Source of the DNA: Parasphingorhabdus litoris DSM 22379 | Lineage (GTDB): Bacteria > Pseudomonadota > Alphaproteobacteria > Sphingomonadales > Sphingomonadaceae | Direction of reading: 5' to 3' | DNA: 64,000 nucleotides | Assembly: GCF_020906275.1 (NCBI RefSeq) | Contig: NZ_CP086727.1 | Location: 2,666,001-2,730,000 of the forward strand | Shown here: one piece after another, positions 37,084 through 46,235 of the stretch | How the letters are laid out: every line of letters begins with the position of its first letter | Position numbering within the stretch: the stretch's first letter is position 1 | Notes under the pieces: model-generated | The model's database searches: none | Told to the model about the DNA's origin: nothing | Seen by the model: the letters and a program-made list of their open reading frames with translations, nothing else | Position numbers and translations under genes: made by a program

Positions 37084-37659
37084 CTATTGGGTAACAGTGA
37101 TGTCCTTCTCCACGAAAGCGTTGACCAGCTGACCGGGGACCATCACCGCTGAACGTCCGGTAATGATGCCGGAAACCAACAATGCAGCGGCGGTATTGCC
37201 GCGTCCTTCCTGACGATGTTTGCCCCGCAAAGAATATTCCGTGCCGTCGACCGTCACTGTATCGAAGGTGATTTCAAATTTTGCCGATTTACCAAAAATG
37301 CCTTTGCCGGTGCGCCAGGATACTGTCCCGACGACAGGAGAATTAAGCGGAATAACAGTGACGCCGTCACTCACAACGGCTTCGGCGACCCGAAAATTGC
37401 GCTCAGTGCCCTCTTTCATTTTTTTGGATGTAATTTCCTCTGTCGGGGTCACAACAACGATGGTGTCCGCAGGCACGGTGACTGTTTTGGCGACCGGTAC
37501 AGCCGCTGCCTCCGTTGCTGCTTCTGCTGTTGCTTCCGCCGCTGCTCCAGCCGATTCTTCGACTGCAGTTTCAACAACTTCTGCCTGTTCTGCCTGCGCG
37601 GCAACGCCGCTGGAAATCGCGATGGACGACGCCGCGACGATACTTAGAACCCGTTTCAT
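37084..37659 (-). CDS. Secreted protein with Ala/Glu-rich linker, function unknown
   Basis: 191 residues. MKRVLSIVAASSIAISSGVAAQA is a signal peptide; residues 24-60 are low-complexity Ala/Glu/Thr repeats (ESAGAAAEATAEAATEAAA); the rest is a compact domain with NSPVVGTVSWRTGKGIFGKSAKFEITFDTV and a C-terminal VMVPGQLVNAFVEKDI. Similar beta-rich domains occur in envelope proteins of sphingomonads, but I cannot name the family. Probably periplasmic. Monocistronic, followed by a hairpin and a distant terminator. Confidence 0.7.
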   Translation of the reverse strand: MKRVLSIVAASSIAISSGVAAQAEQAEVVETAVEESAGAAAEATAEAATEAAAVPVAKTVTVPADTIVVVTPTEEITSKKMKEGTERNFRVAEAVVSDGVTVIPLNSPVVGTVSWRTGKGIFGKSAKFEITFDTVTVDGTEYSLRGKHRQEGRGNTAAALLVSGIITGRSAVMVPGQLVNAFVEKDITVTQ

Positions 37660-37875
37660 AATTCCCCCCGTTACTTACCTAATAAATGGTGTGGGAAAGA
37701 TAGCGGGGCTTGCAAATTACACAATAGTGTAAAGTCAATTTCGCGAAACGATTAGCGGGCTAATCCGGCGCCCCGATCGGGCAGATCATCGCCGCCATCT
37801 TCTATCGCCATTTTCTGTTGGCCGAAAATGTCAAATGTCGTTATGTCTCTTGCACAAATGTGTCGGGGGGCATCT

Positions 37876-38538
37876 ATGTGTGGGCGCAAATATGCGAGCG
37901 AGGAACTCACGTGGGCTGAATATCGTGAAATGCTCAACATCATTCAGCCGACATCCAATTTGCAGCCCAATTACAACATCGCTCCAACCCATGTCATGCC
38001 CGTCTGCATCTGGGAAAGCGGTCGCGCGGCTTTGAAACCCATGCAATGGGGCCTGATCCCGACCTGGGCCAAAGATGCCAAGCGATCATATGCCATGACC
38101 AATGCGAGATCCGAAACATTGGAAGAAAAACCATCTTTCAAAAACCTTCTGAAATCCTGCCGCTGTGCGGTGCTGGTCTCTGGCTTTTACGAGTGGCGAC
38201 GCGATGGCAAGCACAAGCAAGCCCACAAGGTGGAACGCGGCGATGGCAAGCCGATGATCCTGGCCGGGCTTTGGGCCGATAATCCGGTGCTGGAAAGCAC
38301 GACCTACACGGTCATAACCACCGACGCGACACCGGCTTTCGCCCCAATCCACAATCGCCTGCCAGCGATCCTGGAACCTGAACAGGTGCACAGCTGGCTC
38401 ACCGACCAGTGGAGCGAAGCGGGCGCGATGCTGAAACCCTATGCCGGCGCTATTGACGCGATACCGGTGTCTAATGATGTCGGGAATGTCAGGAATAACT
38501 ATCCGGAGCTTCTAAGGCCGATGGTGGCGATGGATTAG
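37876..38538 (+). CDS. SOS-response associated peptidase (SRAP/YedK/HMCES family)
   Basis: 220 residues starting MCGRKYAS. Met removal exposes the catalytic Cys2 that crosslinks abasic sites in single-stranded DNA. Other conserved residues are visible: NIAPTH, MTNARSETLEEKPSF (the Asn and Arg), FYEWRRDG (Glu) and PIHNRLPAIL (His). It protects abasic ssDNA from strand breakage. The start must be ATG 37876 for Cys2 to be exposed; a 16-residue upstream reading would bury it. Stands alone. Confidence 0.95.
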   Translation: MCGRKYASEELTWAEYREMLNIIQPTSNLQPNYNIAPTHVMPVCIWESGRAALKPMQWGLIPTWAKDAKRSYAMTNARSETLEEKPSFKNLLKSCRCAVLVSGFYEWRRDGKHKQAHKVERGDGKPMILAGLWADNPVLESTTYTVITTDATPAFAPIHNRLPAILEPEQVHSWLTDQWSEAGAMLKPYAGAIDAIPVSNDVGNVRNNYPELLRPMVAMD

Positions 38539-38539
38539 G

Positions 38540-38770
38540 GGGCTGTTTCCCACGCCCGCGCGGGAGGCTCTGCATTCCACTGGGTCCTGCGTCCGGCCAC
38601 GCAACCGATGCGCACTCTCCCGGCTCATGCCAACAAAGGCAGCCGCCGCCTTCACCGACCCACAGCGGGCCAAGGCTTCGAGAAACCGGCCCTGTTTTTC
38701 GGGTGTCCAGCGCGGGGTTGGCGTATTGAGCGTTTCGGTGGCGGGTGTTCGGGGATAGTTGGGTCATCAT
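38540..38770 (-). pseudogene. Frameshifted helix-turn-helix gene fragment
   Basis: The minus strand begins MMTQLSPNT in one frame, then the recognisable sequence continues in another: PRWTPEKQGRFLEALARCGS, VKAAAAFVGMSRESAHRLRG. This is a common sphingomonad HTH layout (WTPxxQxxFLEAL...GMSRESxYRLR). A one- or two-base indel near 38745 breaks it, and the region after the HTH runs into the end of the SRAP gene without the expected C-terminal part. I infer a decayed gene. A GGTTATA/TATAACC dyad lies just upstream at 38784-38809. Confidence 0.5.
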
Positions 38771-38851
38771 GCATTCTCACATTGGTTATAGATGACCCAT
38801 GATATAACCTATATGGTACGTTGTAGGAAAGCGGGGAATTGAAGGCCCGTT

Positions 38852-38892
38852 GTGACGACTAGGTCCGCTTATCCCGAAAGCGGACATTAGAA
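38852..38892 (+). repeat. REP-like hairpin, copy 1
   Basis: GTCCGCT (38863-38869) and AGCGGAC (38879-38885) flank TATCCCGAA; the preceding GACGACTAG matches copy 2 at 39093. Sequence GTCCGCTNNNCCCGAAAGCGGAC is a dispersed type of element in sphingomonads as I recall it. Confidence 0.6.
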
Positions 38893-38902
38893 AGGGCCAT
38901 GC

Positions 38903-39064
38903 CTAGTTACAAGCTGGGGAATTCTTAGCAGCGCTGTCCGTACACACCTTGTCCTTTGGGATTGGCATCATGCTCAATTCGGGCGGGAAAAAAATCAACT
39001 TTATTCCAATCAAGCCGACGATAGCGAGCATTACTAGTAAAGCAATTTTGATGAATTGTTTCAA
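38903..39064 (-). CDS. Small membrane protein, 53 aa
   Basis: Reads MKQFIKIALLVMLAIVGLIG followed by IKLIFFPPELSMMPIPKDK and CTDSAAKNSPACN. One TM helix (about residues 5-25) and a short tail with two Cys, probably facing the periplasm. The start is TTG 39064 with GGAG eight bases upstream; the frame opens further but without a start signal. It is enclosed by two REP-like hairpins. Function unknown; small size leaves real doubt that it is expressed. Confidence 0.5.
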   Translation of the reverse strand: MKQFIKIALLVMLAIVGLIGIKLIFFPPELSMMPIPKDKVCTDSAAKNSPACN

Positions 39065-39092
39065 TTCACAATCTCCACAACAAACCACGTGC

Positions 39093-39138
39093 GTCACGAC
39101 TAGCAAAGTCCGCTACATCCCGAAAGCGGACGCTAGGA
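39093..39138 (+). repeat. REP-like hairpin, copy 2
   Basis: GTCCGCT (39108-39114) and AGCGGAC (39125-39131) with a 10-base loop containing CATCCCGA, plus outer CTAGC/GCTAG arms. Same orientation as copy 1, 245 bases away, sharing the CGACTAG leader and CCCGAAAGCGGAC. Confidence 0.6.
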
Positions 39139-39177
39139 AAATAGCCGATGGACATCTCTCTACGCTTCTTATTTTGA

Positions 39178-40053
39178 CTAGCGGCGATCCTCATAAGCCA
39201 CGAGACGAAGCGCTGCTGTCGTCGATAGCTTCCCGTCGAAATCCGCTATCGCTCCGCCAGTTCTTTTGATCCCGATCTTCTCAATTTGATCGAGATGACT
39301 GCCTCCATAAAGAGGATATGCCAATCTCCCTCTCATGGACTTCATCTCGACGCCTAGTTTGTCCTTAAAAAGTTGAAATGCGTCGAAGGAATCTTTGGTA
39401 ATCTCTGCATGATGGCCAATTATATCGTACAATCCAAAATTGTTGGGTGGGAACAATCCAACTGGGCCACCCGAATGCTCAGGCCAGTTTTTTTGGGTTG
39501 AGCCAAAACCGTATGCGAAACCGAAACTTGAATGGCTTCTTGTTTCATAAACCATCGCTTTTTCTGGATCAGGGTCATCTCCCCATGGATATTTCCCAAC
39601 AGATTCTGCACGAGCAAACCACTCCCATTCATCGTTCGTGGGCAAATCAACTTTTAAGCCGGCATGCGTTGCAACCCAATCGGCATAGCAACGCATCTGA
39701 TGGATATTCAAGCTTACAACGGTCCATCTAATATCCAGCTGTTTGATCGTTATTGGGTCTGCCTCAAGGGAATAAGTCAGATTTCCAGGCATCGTACATT
39801 TGCCTTGCGAGACAGATTTTAAGTAGTCTGTCCAAGTAAGCTCATATTTTGCAACGTATTTTATACGCCGTAACCCTTCCGGTGCCTGTGGCACACGAAC
39901 AAAAACAGGGCATTCCTTGCAAAACTTTCGTTCCCCACCAACCGCAGTTAAGCCTTCCATTTCTATGATGCCAACTTGCTTCGTTTCAGCAGCGCAAAAA
40001 CTTGAAATCGTCAGTCCTAAGATGGCAAGAAGGATATGTTTCAAAAAACTCAT
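39178..40053 (-). CDS. Secreted formylglycine-generating-enzyme-like (SUMF1) domain protein
   Basis: 291 residues from ATG 40053. A signal peptide (MSFLKHILLAILGLTISSFCAA) precedes an FGE-sulfatase fold: KYELTWTDYLKSV, VSLNIHQMRCYADWVATHAGLKVDLPTNDEWEWFARA and YPWGDDPD follow the family order. The usual GNVWEW near the C-terminal third is replaced by GHHAEITKDSF, and the catalytic cysteine pair of true FGEs is not apparent, so enzyme activity is doubtful. Base composition is visibly more AT-rich than neighbours and it lies beside REP-like repeats, suggesting acquisition. Possibly a periplasmic binding or effector-type protein. Confidence 0.75.
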   Translation of the reverse strand: MSFLKHILLAILGLTISSFCAAETKQVGIIEMEGLTAVGGERKFCKECPVFVRVPQAPEGLRRIKYVAKYELTWTDYLKSVSQGKCTMPGNLTYSLEADPITIKQLDIRWTVVSLNIHQMRCYADWVATHAGLKVDLPTNDEWEWFARAESVGKYPWGDDPDPEKAMVYETRSHSSFGFAYGFGSTQKNWPEHSGGPVGLFPPNNFGLYDIIGHHAEITKDSFDAFQLFKDKLGVEMKSMRGRLAYPLYGGSHLDQIEKIGIKRTGGAIADFDGKLSTTAALRLVAYEDRR

Positions 40054-40132
40054 AACACACGGTTTAAACATTCAATCCTGAATTTGTCATCAGATAACTA
40101 GTGTCCTCTTCCGTACCCAAACCAAACACCAC

Positions 40133-42943
40133 CTAATGCGCTTCATCCCAACTCTTGCCGGTTCCGATATCGACATCCAGCGGCACCGATAGTTTCAAGG
40201 CTGGCTCTGCCGCGCCGGACATGACCGTGCGGATCACATCGGACGCCGCCGCGACGTCGCTTTCGGGCAGTTCGAAGACCAGTTCGTCGTGGACCTGCAT
40301 CAGCATCTTGACCGCTGGCAAGTCTGCCTCGGCCAGCGCGGGGAGCATGCGGGCCATGGCGCGTTTGATGATGTCGGCGCTGGTGCCCTGAATCGGGGCG
40401 TTGATCGCGGCGCGTTCGCTGCCCTGGCGTTCGGCCTGGTTGGCGGATTTCAGACGCTCGAACCATGTTTTGCGGCCGAACAGCGTTTCCGTATAACCGC
40501 ATTCCCGCGCCGCTTGCAGGGTTTCGGAAATATAGCGGTTGATGCCGGGGAAGCGTTCGAAATAGGTGTCGATCATCGCCTGCGCTTCATCCGCGTCGAC
40601 CTCCAGCCGCTTGGCGAGGCCCCAGCGCGAGATGCCATAGAGGATCGCGAAGTTGATCGTCTTGGCGCGGGCGCGGGTGTCGCGGTCGACCGTGCCGAAC
40701 AATTCCTGCGCCGTGCGGTTATGAATATCCTCACCCGCCGCGAACGCCTCTTTCAGGGTTTCGACATCGGCAATATGCGCGGCGAGGCGCAGTTCGATCT
40801 GGCTATAGTCGGCGGCCAGGATGACATTGCCCGGTGCCGCGACGAAGGCTTGCCGGATTTGCCGGCCGATTTCGGTGCGGATCGGGATATTCTGCAGATT
40901 CGGTTCGGTCGATGACAGCCGCCCGGTCTGCGCGCCGCTGAGGCTATAGGACGTATGCACGCGGCCGGTCTTGGCGTTAATCTGTTCCTGCAGCGCATCG
41001 GTATAGGTGGATTTGAGCTTCGACAATTGCCGCCAGTCGACGACCTTTTGCGCAATCGGTTCGCCATCACCCGCCAGCCGTTCCAGCACCGTGACATCGG
41101 TGGAATATTGGCCGCTCTTCCCTTTCTTACCGCCTTTCAGGCCGAGTTTGCCGAACAGGATTTCGCCCAGTTGCTTGGGGCTGCCAATGGCAAAGGGCTC
41201 GCCCGCCAGCTCGTGAATTTCTTTCTCAAGGCTTTCCATATTTTCGGCAAAACTCTGCGACAGCCGCGCCAGTTCTTCGCGGTCAACCAGGACGCCGGTT
41301 TCTTCCATCTTGGCGATGACCGGGACCAGCGGACGGTCGACCATCTGGTAGACGCGCGTCGCCTGTTCCGGCGCCATGCGCAGACGCAATAGCTCCCACA
41401 GGCGCAGGGTGACATCGGCGTCCTCGGCGGCATATTCCGTGGCCTTGTCGAGCGGGACTTCGGCGAAGGTGATCGCTTTCTTGCCCGTGCCGGTCAGCGA
41501 TTTGAAGCTGATACACTCATGGCAGAGATGCAGCTTGCTGAGTTCGTCCATCCCGTGCCCATGCAGGCCCGCGTCAAGGTTGAAGCTCATGACGAGCGTG
41601 TCGTCAAACGGGGTTATCTGAATGTCATGCTGGGCGAGCACGGTCATGTCATATTTCAGGTTTTGCCCAACCTTCAGCACCGCGCCGTCTTCCAGCAACG
41701 GTTTCAGCCGCGCCAGCGCCTCGTCAGTCGCAATCTGCTTGGGCGATTCCGCAAACATATCGCCGCTGCCATGGCCGAGCGGGATGTAGCAGGCCTCGTT
41801 TGGCCCGGTCGCTATGCAGACACCCACAACCCGCGCCGTGACGCTTTCCAGACTGTCCGTCTCGACATCAACCGCCATCACGCCCTTGGTGCGCGCGCGA
41901 TCAATCCATTGATCGAGCGTATCGATATCCTGCACACATTGATAGGCGCTGCGATCAATTGCCGGCGCTTCCACCGGTTTGGCCGCGGCGGGCGGCGCGC
42001 TATTGCCAATGCCGCCATCGACATCGGGATTTTGCGGCTCGGCCTGACCACCGCCGAGCTTCTTCAGCAGCGAGTTAAACCCGTGATGGGTCAGAAATTC
42101 ACGTAACGGCCCATCGGGAATATCCTGCAGCAGGAAACTTTCCAGCGTATCGGGCAAGGGGCAATCTTCTTTCAGTGTGACCAGCACCCGCGACAGACGC
42201 GCCTGTTCGATATTCTCGAGAATATTTTCCTTCATCTTGGACTTTTTCATGTCCGGCGCGGCGGCGAGCACCGCTTCGATATCGCCATATTCGTTGATCA
42301 GCTTGGACGCGGTTTTCGGACCAATGCCGGGAACGCCGGGAATATTATCCGCGCTGTCGCCCATCAGGCCGAGCACATCGCCTAGCTTTTCCGGACCGAC
42401 GCCGAATTTTTCCTCCACCGTCGCCTTGCCCATGCGGACATTTTTCATCGTGTCCAGCATATCAACGCGGCTGTCATCGGACGGTTCGATCAGCTGCATC
42501 AAATCCTTGTCGGACGAAACAATCGTGACCTTCCAGCCTTCGGCGACCGCTGCCTTGGTATAGCTGGCGATCATGTCGTCGGCCTCGACATTTTCTTCCT
42601 CAATCAACGGCAGCGAAAAGGCGCGGGTCGCATCGCGGATCATCGGGAATTGCGGGCGCAAATCCTCGGGCGGCTCGGGACGATGGGCCTTATATTCGCT
42701 GTAGAGTTCGTTGCGAAAGCTATGCGATGACTTGTCGAGCACGACCGCCATATGGGTCGGGCCATCGGCCTTGTGCAGTTCATCCGCCAGCTTCCACAAC
42801 ATGGTCGTATAACCATAGACCGCGCCCACGGGCTCGCCATGAATATTGGTGAGCGGCGGCAGGCGATGATAGGCCCGGAAAATATAGGCTGAACCATCAA
42901 CCAGATAGAGATGTTTTTGTTTGCTGGAATCACTGTCTGTCAT
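40133..42943 (-). CDS. polA: DNA polymerase I
   Basis: 936 residues from ATG 42943 (MTDSDSSKQKHLYLVDGSAYIFRAYH). Three parts are present: 5'-3' exonuclease (residues 1-300, with MGDSADNIPGVPGIGPKTA), 3'-5' exonuclease starting MAVDVETDSLES with its Asp/Glu pair, and the polymerase with DYSQIELRLAAH (motif A), RAKTINFAILYG (motif B) and MQVHDELVFELP (motif C). It processes Okazaki fragments and repair gaps. This gene is noticeably GC-richer than the genes on either side. Confidence 0.98.
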   Translation of the reverse strand: MTDSDSSKQKHLYLVDGSAYIFRAYHRLPPLTNIHGEPVGAVYGYTTMLWKLADELHKADGPTHMAVVLDKSSHSFRNELYSEYKAHRPEPPEDLRPQFPMIRDATRAFSLPLIEEENVEADDMIASYTKAAVAEGWKVTIVSSDKDLMQLIEPSDDSRVDMLDTMKNVRMGKATVEEKFGVGPEKLGDVLGLMGDSADNIPGVPGIGPKTASKLINEYGDIEAVLAAAPDMKKSKMKENILENIEQARLSRVLVTLKEDCPLPDTLESFLLQDIPDGPLREFLTHHGFNSLLKKLGGGQAEPQNPDVDGGIGNSAPPAAAKPVEAPAIDRSAYQCVQDIDTLDQWIDRARTKGVMAVDVETDSLESVTARVVGVCIATGPNEACYIPLGHGSGDMFAESPKQIATDEALARLKPLLEDGAVLKVGQNLKYDMTVLAQHDIQITPFDDTLVMSFNLDAGLHGHGMDELSKLHLCHECISFKSLTGTGKKAITFAEVPLDKATEYAAEDADVTLRLWELLRLRMAPEQATRVYQMVDRPLVPVIAKMEETGVLVDREELARLSQSFAENMESLEKEIHELAGEPFAIGSPKQLGEILFGKLGLKGGKKGKSGQYSTDVTVLERLAGDGEPIAQKVVDWRQLSKLKSTYTDALQEQINAKTGRVHTSYSLSGAQTGRLSSTEPNLQNIPIRTEIGRQIRQAFVAAPGNVILAADYSQIELRLAAHIADVETLKEAFAAGEDIHNRTAQELFGTVDRDTRARAKTINFAILYGISRWGLAKRLEVDADEAQAMIDTYFERFPGINRYISETLQAARECGYTETLFGRKTWFERLKSANQAERQGSERAAINAPIQGTSADIIKRAMARMLPALAEADLPAVKMLMQVHDELVFELPESDVAAASDVIRTVMSGAAEPALKLSVPLDVDIGTGKSWDEAH

Positions 42944-43036
42944 GGTGACAAGCACTAGCAGCGGCATCACTGTCCGTCATGGCTAAATTGTTGCAGCCAG
43001 CAGCCAGTCAGATTTCAGAGATAGCGCGCCTCTGGA

Positions 43037-43876
43037 TCAGGCACGAATAGGGGTAAGATTGTGAACATTGCCCGCTTCATAAAAGGGTCGCGGCTTTTCA
43101 CGCATACCGGGTTTGTAAAGAACGCACTGGTTGCGACCACGCCGCTTTGCCTCAAACAACGCGCTGTCGGCATTGCGCATCGGAAAGGCGCGTTCTTCAT
43201 GCCGCGAAACACCAGTCAAGCCGATACTCACCGTGATCCGATGCGGTATGCCTTCATGCGGTTCAAACAATGTATTTTCAATTTCATGACGGATCATCTC
43301 ACCGATAATTTCACCTTCGGCCGCACAGGTATCGGGCAACAATACACCGAATTCCTCACCGCCAATGCGTCCAACCAGATCATCCTTGCGTAATATCCGT
43401 TTAAACACGGCAGCCAGCAAAACCAACGCTTTGTCCCCTACTGGATGCCCATAGCCGTCATTGATGTTTTTAAAGTGGTCAGCATCAACGATCATCAGAA
43501 TATTATCCTGATATTTCATCCGCCGTTGGTCAAAAAGCTCGATAAAATGCTCACGATTGGCAAGACCGGTCAGACCATCAAAGCTCGCGCGATGTTGCAG
43601 ATCCTTGTTCACGCGCTGCAACTCTTCCTGCGTCTCTTGAAGCCTGTCCGCCATATCAATTAATTCTTTGCGCTGCTTGGTCACATAAAGATTGGCCGGA
43701 ATACAGATGACCCAGGGTACGATGAAAGCCAATGTCATGACATTCCAGAAATTATCATCGACTCCAAAAACCGTCAGGTAGATGATCCCGGTTACAGCAA
43801 AGGCCATTAGGACCTCCGTAGCTGACATTATACCTGCCTGTCGTGCCGGCGATAATTTCAAGATCGTTTCGAGCAT
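43037..43876 (-). CDS. Diguanylate cyclase (GGDEF domain, membrane-bound)
   Basis: 279 residues from ATG 43876 (a TTG at 43906 is possible). Two TM segments in the first 75 residues, a coiled linker (RKELIDMADRLQETQEELQRVNKDL) and a GGDEF domain: FDGLTGLANREHFIELF, MIVDADHFKNINDGYGH, and active-site loop GRIGGEEFGVLLPD. GGEEF is an active variant that makes cyclic di-GMP from two GTP. No inhibitory RxxD is seen at the usual place before GGEEF (LRKDDLVGRIGGEEF). A PilZ receptor is encoded at 59731. Signal unknown. Confidence 0.92.
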   Translation of the reverse strand: MLETILKLSPARQAGIMSATEVLMAFAVTGIIYLTVFGVDDNFWNVMTLAFIVPWVICIPANLYVTKQRKELIDMADRLQETQEELQRVNKDLQHRASFDGLTGLANREHFIELFDQRRMKYQDNILMIVDADHFKNINDGYGHPVGDKALVLLAAVFKRILRKDDLVGRIGGEEFGVLLPDTCAAEGEIIGEMIRHEIENTLFEPHEGIPHRITVSIGLTGVSRHEERAFPMRNADSALFEAKRRGRNQCVLYKPGMREKPRPFYEAGNVHNLTPIRA

Positions 43877-43974
43877 GCCCACGATGGTAAAGCCAATAAA
43901 TTGCAAGGCTGTGCAATTTTATAGTTAAGACGCCATCAAAAAGACCATTTTTTTCAGTGATATGCTTCGAATTT

Positions 43975-44901
43975 TCAGTTAACCAATGGAGATTGGTTTA
44001 CCTTATCCTGTAACTCTCCTTTCAGCATGGCCTGGTTGTCGCGCAGCACCTCTTCGGCAAAATCCATAAATGCTCGGACCCGGGCCGTGCGGCGCAGATC
44101 TTCATGGGTCAATATCCAGATATCGCGGGACGGAGTTGGGTCCCGCTTCGTCGCCCGGACCAGATCAGGCATGGCGTCACCGGCAATACAGGGGATCATC
44201 ACCAGTCCCATGGCCGCGCGGGCCATTTCAATCTGAAGACCAATGCTGGCAAAATTCCCCCAGACCGGAACACGCGCAAATTCGGTTTCCTGCGTCCAAT
44301 CGGGAAAGCGGCTTTCGCGGTCGGTCCAGCCCAACCAGCGCGCTTGCTCTGGATGGTTCACAAAATCATGACGGGCCAGATAGTCGGGATGGGCATAGAC
44401 GGACGTCGTATAAGCAAATAGTCTCTTTCCAACGAGCGTATCGGGCGGATTATTATCCATGCGAATGGCGATATCCGCCTCACGCCGTGCCACATCCAGC
44501 AAATCATAGCTGGTCAATATTTCCAGTTCCAAGCCGGGATAAGCATCGCAAAATTCCGGCAGTCGCGATGCGAACATCGTCGTGGCAAACGGCTCTGCCA
44601 TAGTTACCCGGAGCTTCCCACTCAATTCATTATCCCGCCCGGCAATATGGCGTTCGACCTTCACCAGATCGTCCGCGAAAGTACCAGCGGCCTGCGCCAG
44701 GTCTTCACCAGCAGAGGTTGGAAAATATCCTTCCGGTCGCCGTTCAAACAGAGTCACACCCAGTGCCTTCTCAAGATGATCAATTCGGCGACTGACCGTA
44801 CTATGATGGACGTTGAGAGATTTGGCCGCCGCCCGCACGGTGCCGCCATTCATCACTTCCCGAAATGTCTTGATATCTTCCCAGTCCATATTCTGGTCCA
44901 T
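43975..44901 (-). CDS. LysR family transcriptional regulator
   Basis: 308 residues. MDWEDIKTFREVMNGGTVRAAAKSLNVHHSTVSRRIDHLEKALGVTLF is the LysR winged-HTH, followed by a periplasmic-binding-like effector domain (VTMAEPFATTMFASRLPEF and onward). ATG 44901 is chosen because GAGGG precedes it by six bases; other in-frame ATGs exist at 44925, 44913 and 44889. Divergent from the MAPEG gene at 45070 with a 168-base gap, so regulation of that gene is plausible but untested. Confidence 0.9.
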   Translation of the reverse strand: MDQNMDWEDIKTFREVMNGGTVRAAAKSLNVHHSTVSRRIDHLEKALGVTLFERRPEGYFPTSAGEDLAQAAGTFADDLVKVERHIAGRDNELSGKLRVTMAEPFATTMFASRLPEFCDAYPGLELEILTSYDLLDVARREADIAIRMDNNPPDTLVGKRLFAYTTSVYAHPDYLARHDFVNHPEQARWLGWTDRESRFPDWTQETEFARVPVWGNFASIGLQIEMARAAMGLVMIPCIAGDAMPDLVRATKRDPTPSRDIWILTHEDLRRTARVRAFMDFAEEVLRDNQAMLKGELQDKVNQSPLVN

Positions 44902-45069
44902 GGCATCCCTCATCAACGCTGTCATCGCCTGTGCTGCCCAATGCTAACGTAAGTACAAGTAAAAAGCATGGCTCAATTTTGCACCATTGATGTGCGTATA
45001 CTCTCTTAGACTTTGCTTTTTTTAGCCGGTAACACATGCACAGATAATAGGACAATTGGGAGAAACCGA

Positions 45070-45486
45070 ATGACTGTACCGATTATTTCCGCTTATGCTG
45101 GCGCCCTGCTGATCATCCTCCAGGGCGTGCTGATGGTCCTGACCGGACTGCACCGTGTCAAGGCCGGGATCAATCTGGGCGTCGGTGATGATCCAGTCAT
45201 GGAGCGGAAAATCAGGCGGCATGGCAATTTGGCGGAAAATGCCGGCCTGTTTGTTGCGGTTCTCGCCATAGCCGAAATGACGATCGTCCCGTCGTCGGCC
45301 ATCATGATCATTGCCAGTGCCTTTGTAATCGCGCGCTTTTCCCATGCCATCGCACTGTCGACCGAGGCTGGCTCGCATGGCGCAGAAGGCGGCAAGATAT
45401 TCGTCCTCGCGCGGGTAATCGGCGCCTTTGGCACATTGATTTGCTTTCTTGCGCTCGGCGGAATTCTTCTATTCAACCTTATGTAA
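45070..45486 (+). CDS. MAPEG family membrane protein
   Basis: 138 residues, four TM helices. VKAGINLGVGDDPVMERKIRRHGNLAENAGLFVAVLAIAEM matches the MAPEG signature (R-x-H-x-N-x-x-E), the glutathione-site motif of microsomal glutathione transferases and leukotriene C4 synthase. Bacterial members are poorly defined but likely conjugate or reduce hydrophobic electrophiles in the membrane. ATG 45070 is preferred by family N terminus. A DUF1993 gene follows after 38 bases and a soluble GST lies at 47006. Confidence 0.88.
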   Translation: MTVPIISAYAGALLIILQGVLMVLTGLHRVKAGINLGVGDDPVMERKIRRHGNLAENAGLFVAVLAIAEMTIVPSSAIMIIASAFVIARFSHAIALSTEAGSHGAEGGKIFVLARVIGAFGTLICFLALGGILLFNLM

Positions 45487-45524
45487 CAAGCCCCGACCAA
45501 CAACCTCACCATCAAGGATCGATA

Positions 45525-46040
45525 ATGACCGTAGCGCTTTCCCATATCTTCAAATCCTCCACCGCTCAGGCTTTTCGCGGACTGACCAACATATTGGAAA
45601 AGGCCAAGGCCCATGCCGAAGCCACCGAAACCGCTGAAGAAGCTTTTATGGAAAACCGTTTGTTCCCCGACATGCACGAGATGAAATGGCAAGTGCAGAT
45701 GATCACCGAATTTGCGGTGCGCGGCGCCGCGCGGATGACCGGCGTGGCGACCGACGATCTGCCGAACCTGCCGATGGAAGGTGATACGTTCGATGCCCTG
45801 ATCGCCCGTATTGCCGAATGCGGAGCGACCGTTGCCAAGGCCGATGATGCAGCGATCGATGGCAATGCAGAGATGCAAATCTCCATGCCGATCGGCCCGG
45901 ATCAGACCATGGAAATAGATGGCCAAAGCTATGTCCTGAGCTTCTTCCTCCCCAACCTGTTTTTCCATGTCACGACGGCTTACAATCTGTTGCGCATGCA
46001 GGGCGTGGCCGTGGGTAAGAAAGACTATATGGGGATATGA
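45525..46040 (+). CDS. DUF1993 family protein
   Basis: 171 residues, helical, starting MTVALSHIFKSSTAQAFRGL. MKWQVQMITEFAVRGAARMTG and FFLPNLFFHVTTAYNLLRMQGVAVGKKDYMG are the conserved blocks of DUF1993, a DinB-like four-helix bundle group. The His in FFHVTTAYNLLR sits where DinB-like proteins place a metal or catalytic His. Function unestablished. Downstream of the MAPEG gene by 38 bases, so likely co-transcribed. Confidence 0.85.
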   Translation: MTVALSHIFKSSTAQAFRGLTNILEKAKAHAEATETAEEAFMENRLFPDMHEMKWQVQMITEFAVRGAARMTGVATDDLPNLPMEGDTFDALIARIAECGATVAKADDAAIDGNAEMQISMPIGPDQTMEIDGQSYVLSFFLPNLFFHVTTAYNLLRMQGVAVGKKDYMGI

Positions 46041-46235
46041 GACCGTAGAAGCTTTTATCCTGATTTAAAAAAGGCTTACATGACGTTTCCATCATCAGCG
46101 AGGTAGGCCAAACCCAAGACCAAAAATTTGCACATACCTGTGAATTATGTTAACGAAAAATTAGGGTTCGCATAACTCGGGATTTTCTTTGTCCCCACTG
46201 GTTTAATATCCAGTGTCTTGAATAGGGTAGTCTTC

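Noticed and set aside
37752..37943. 63-residue minus-strand frame overlapping the SRAP start
   Set aside because: It overlaps a well-supported gene and lacks a start signal.
40289..42106. Several long plus-strand frames inside polA
   Set aside because: They are antisense shadows produced by the higher GC of polA, which itself has complete polymerase motifs.
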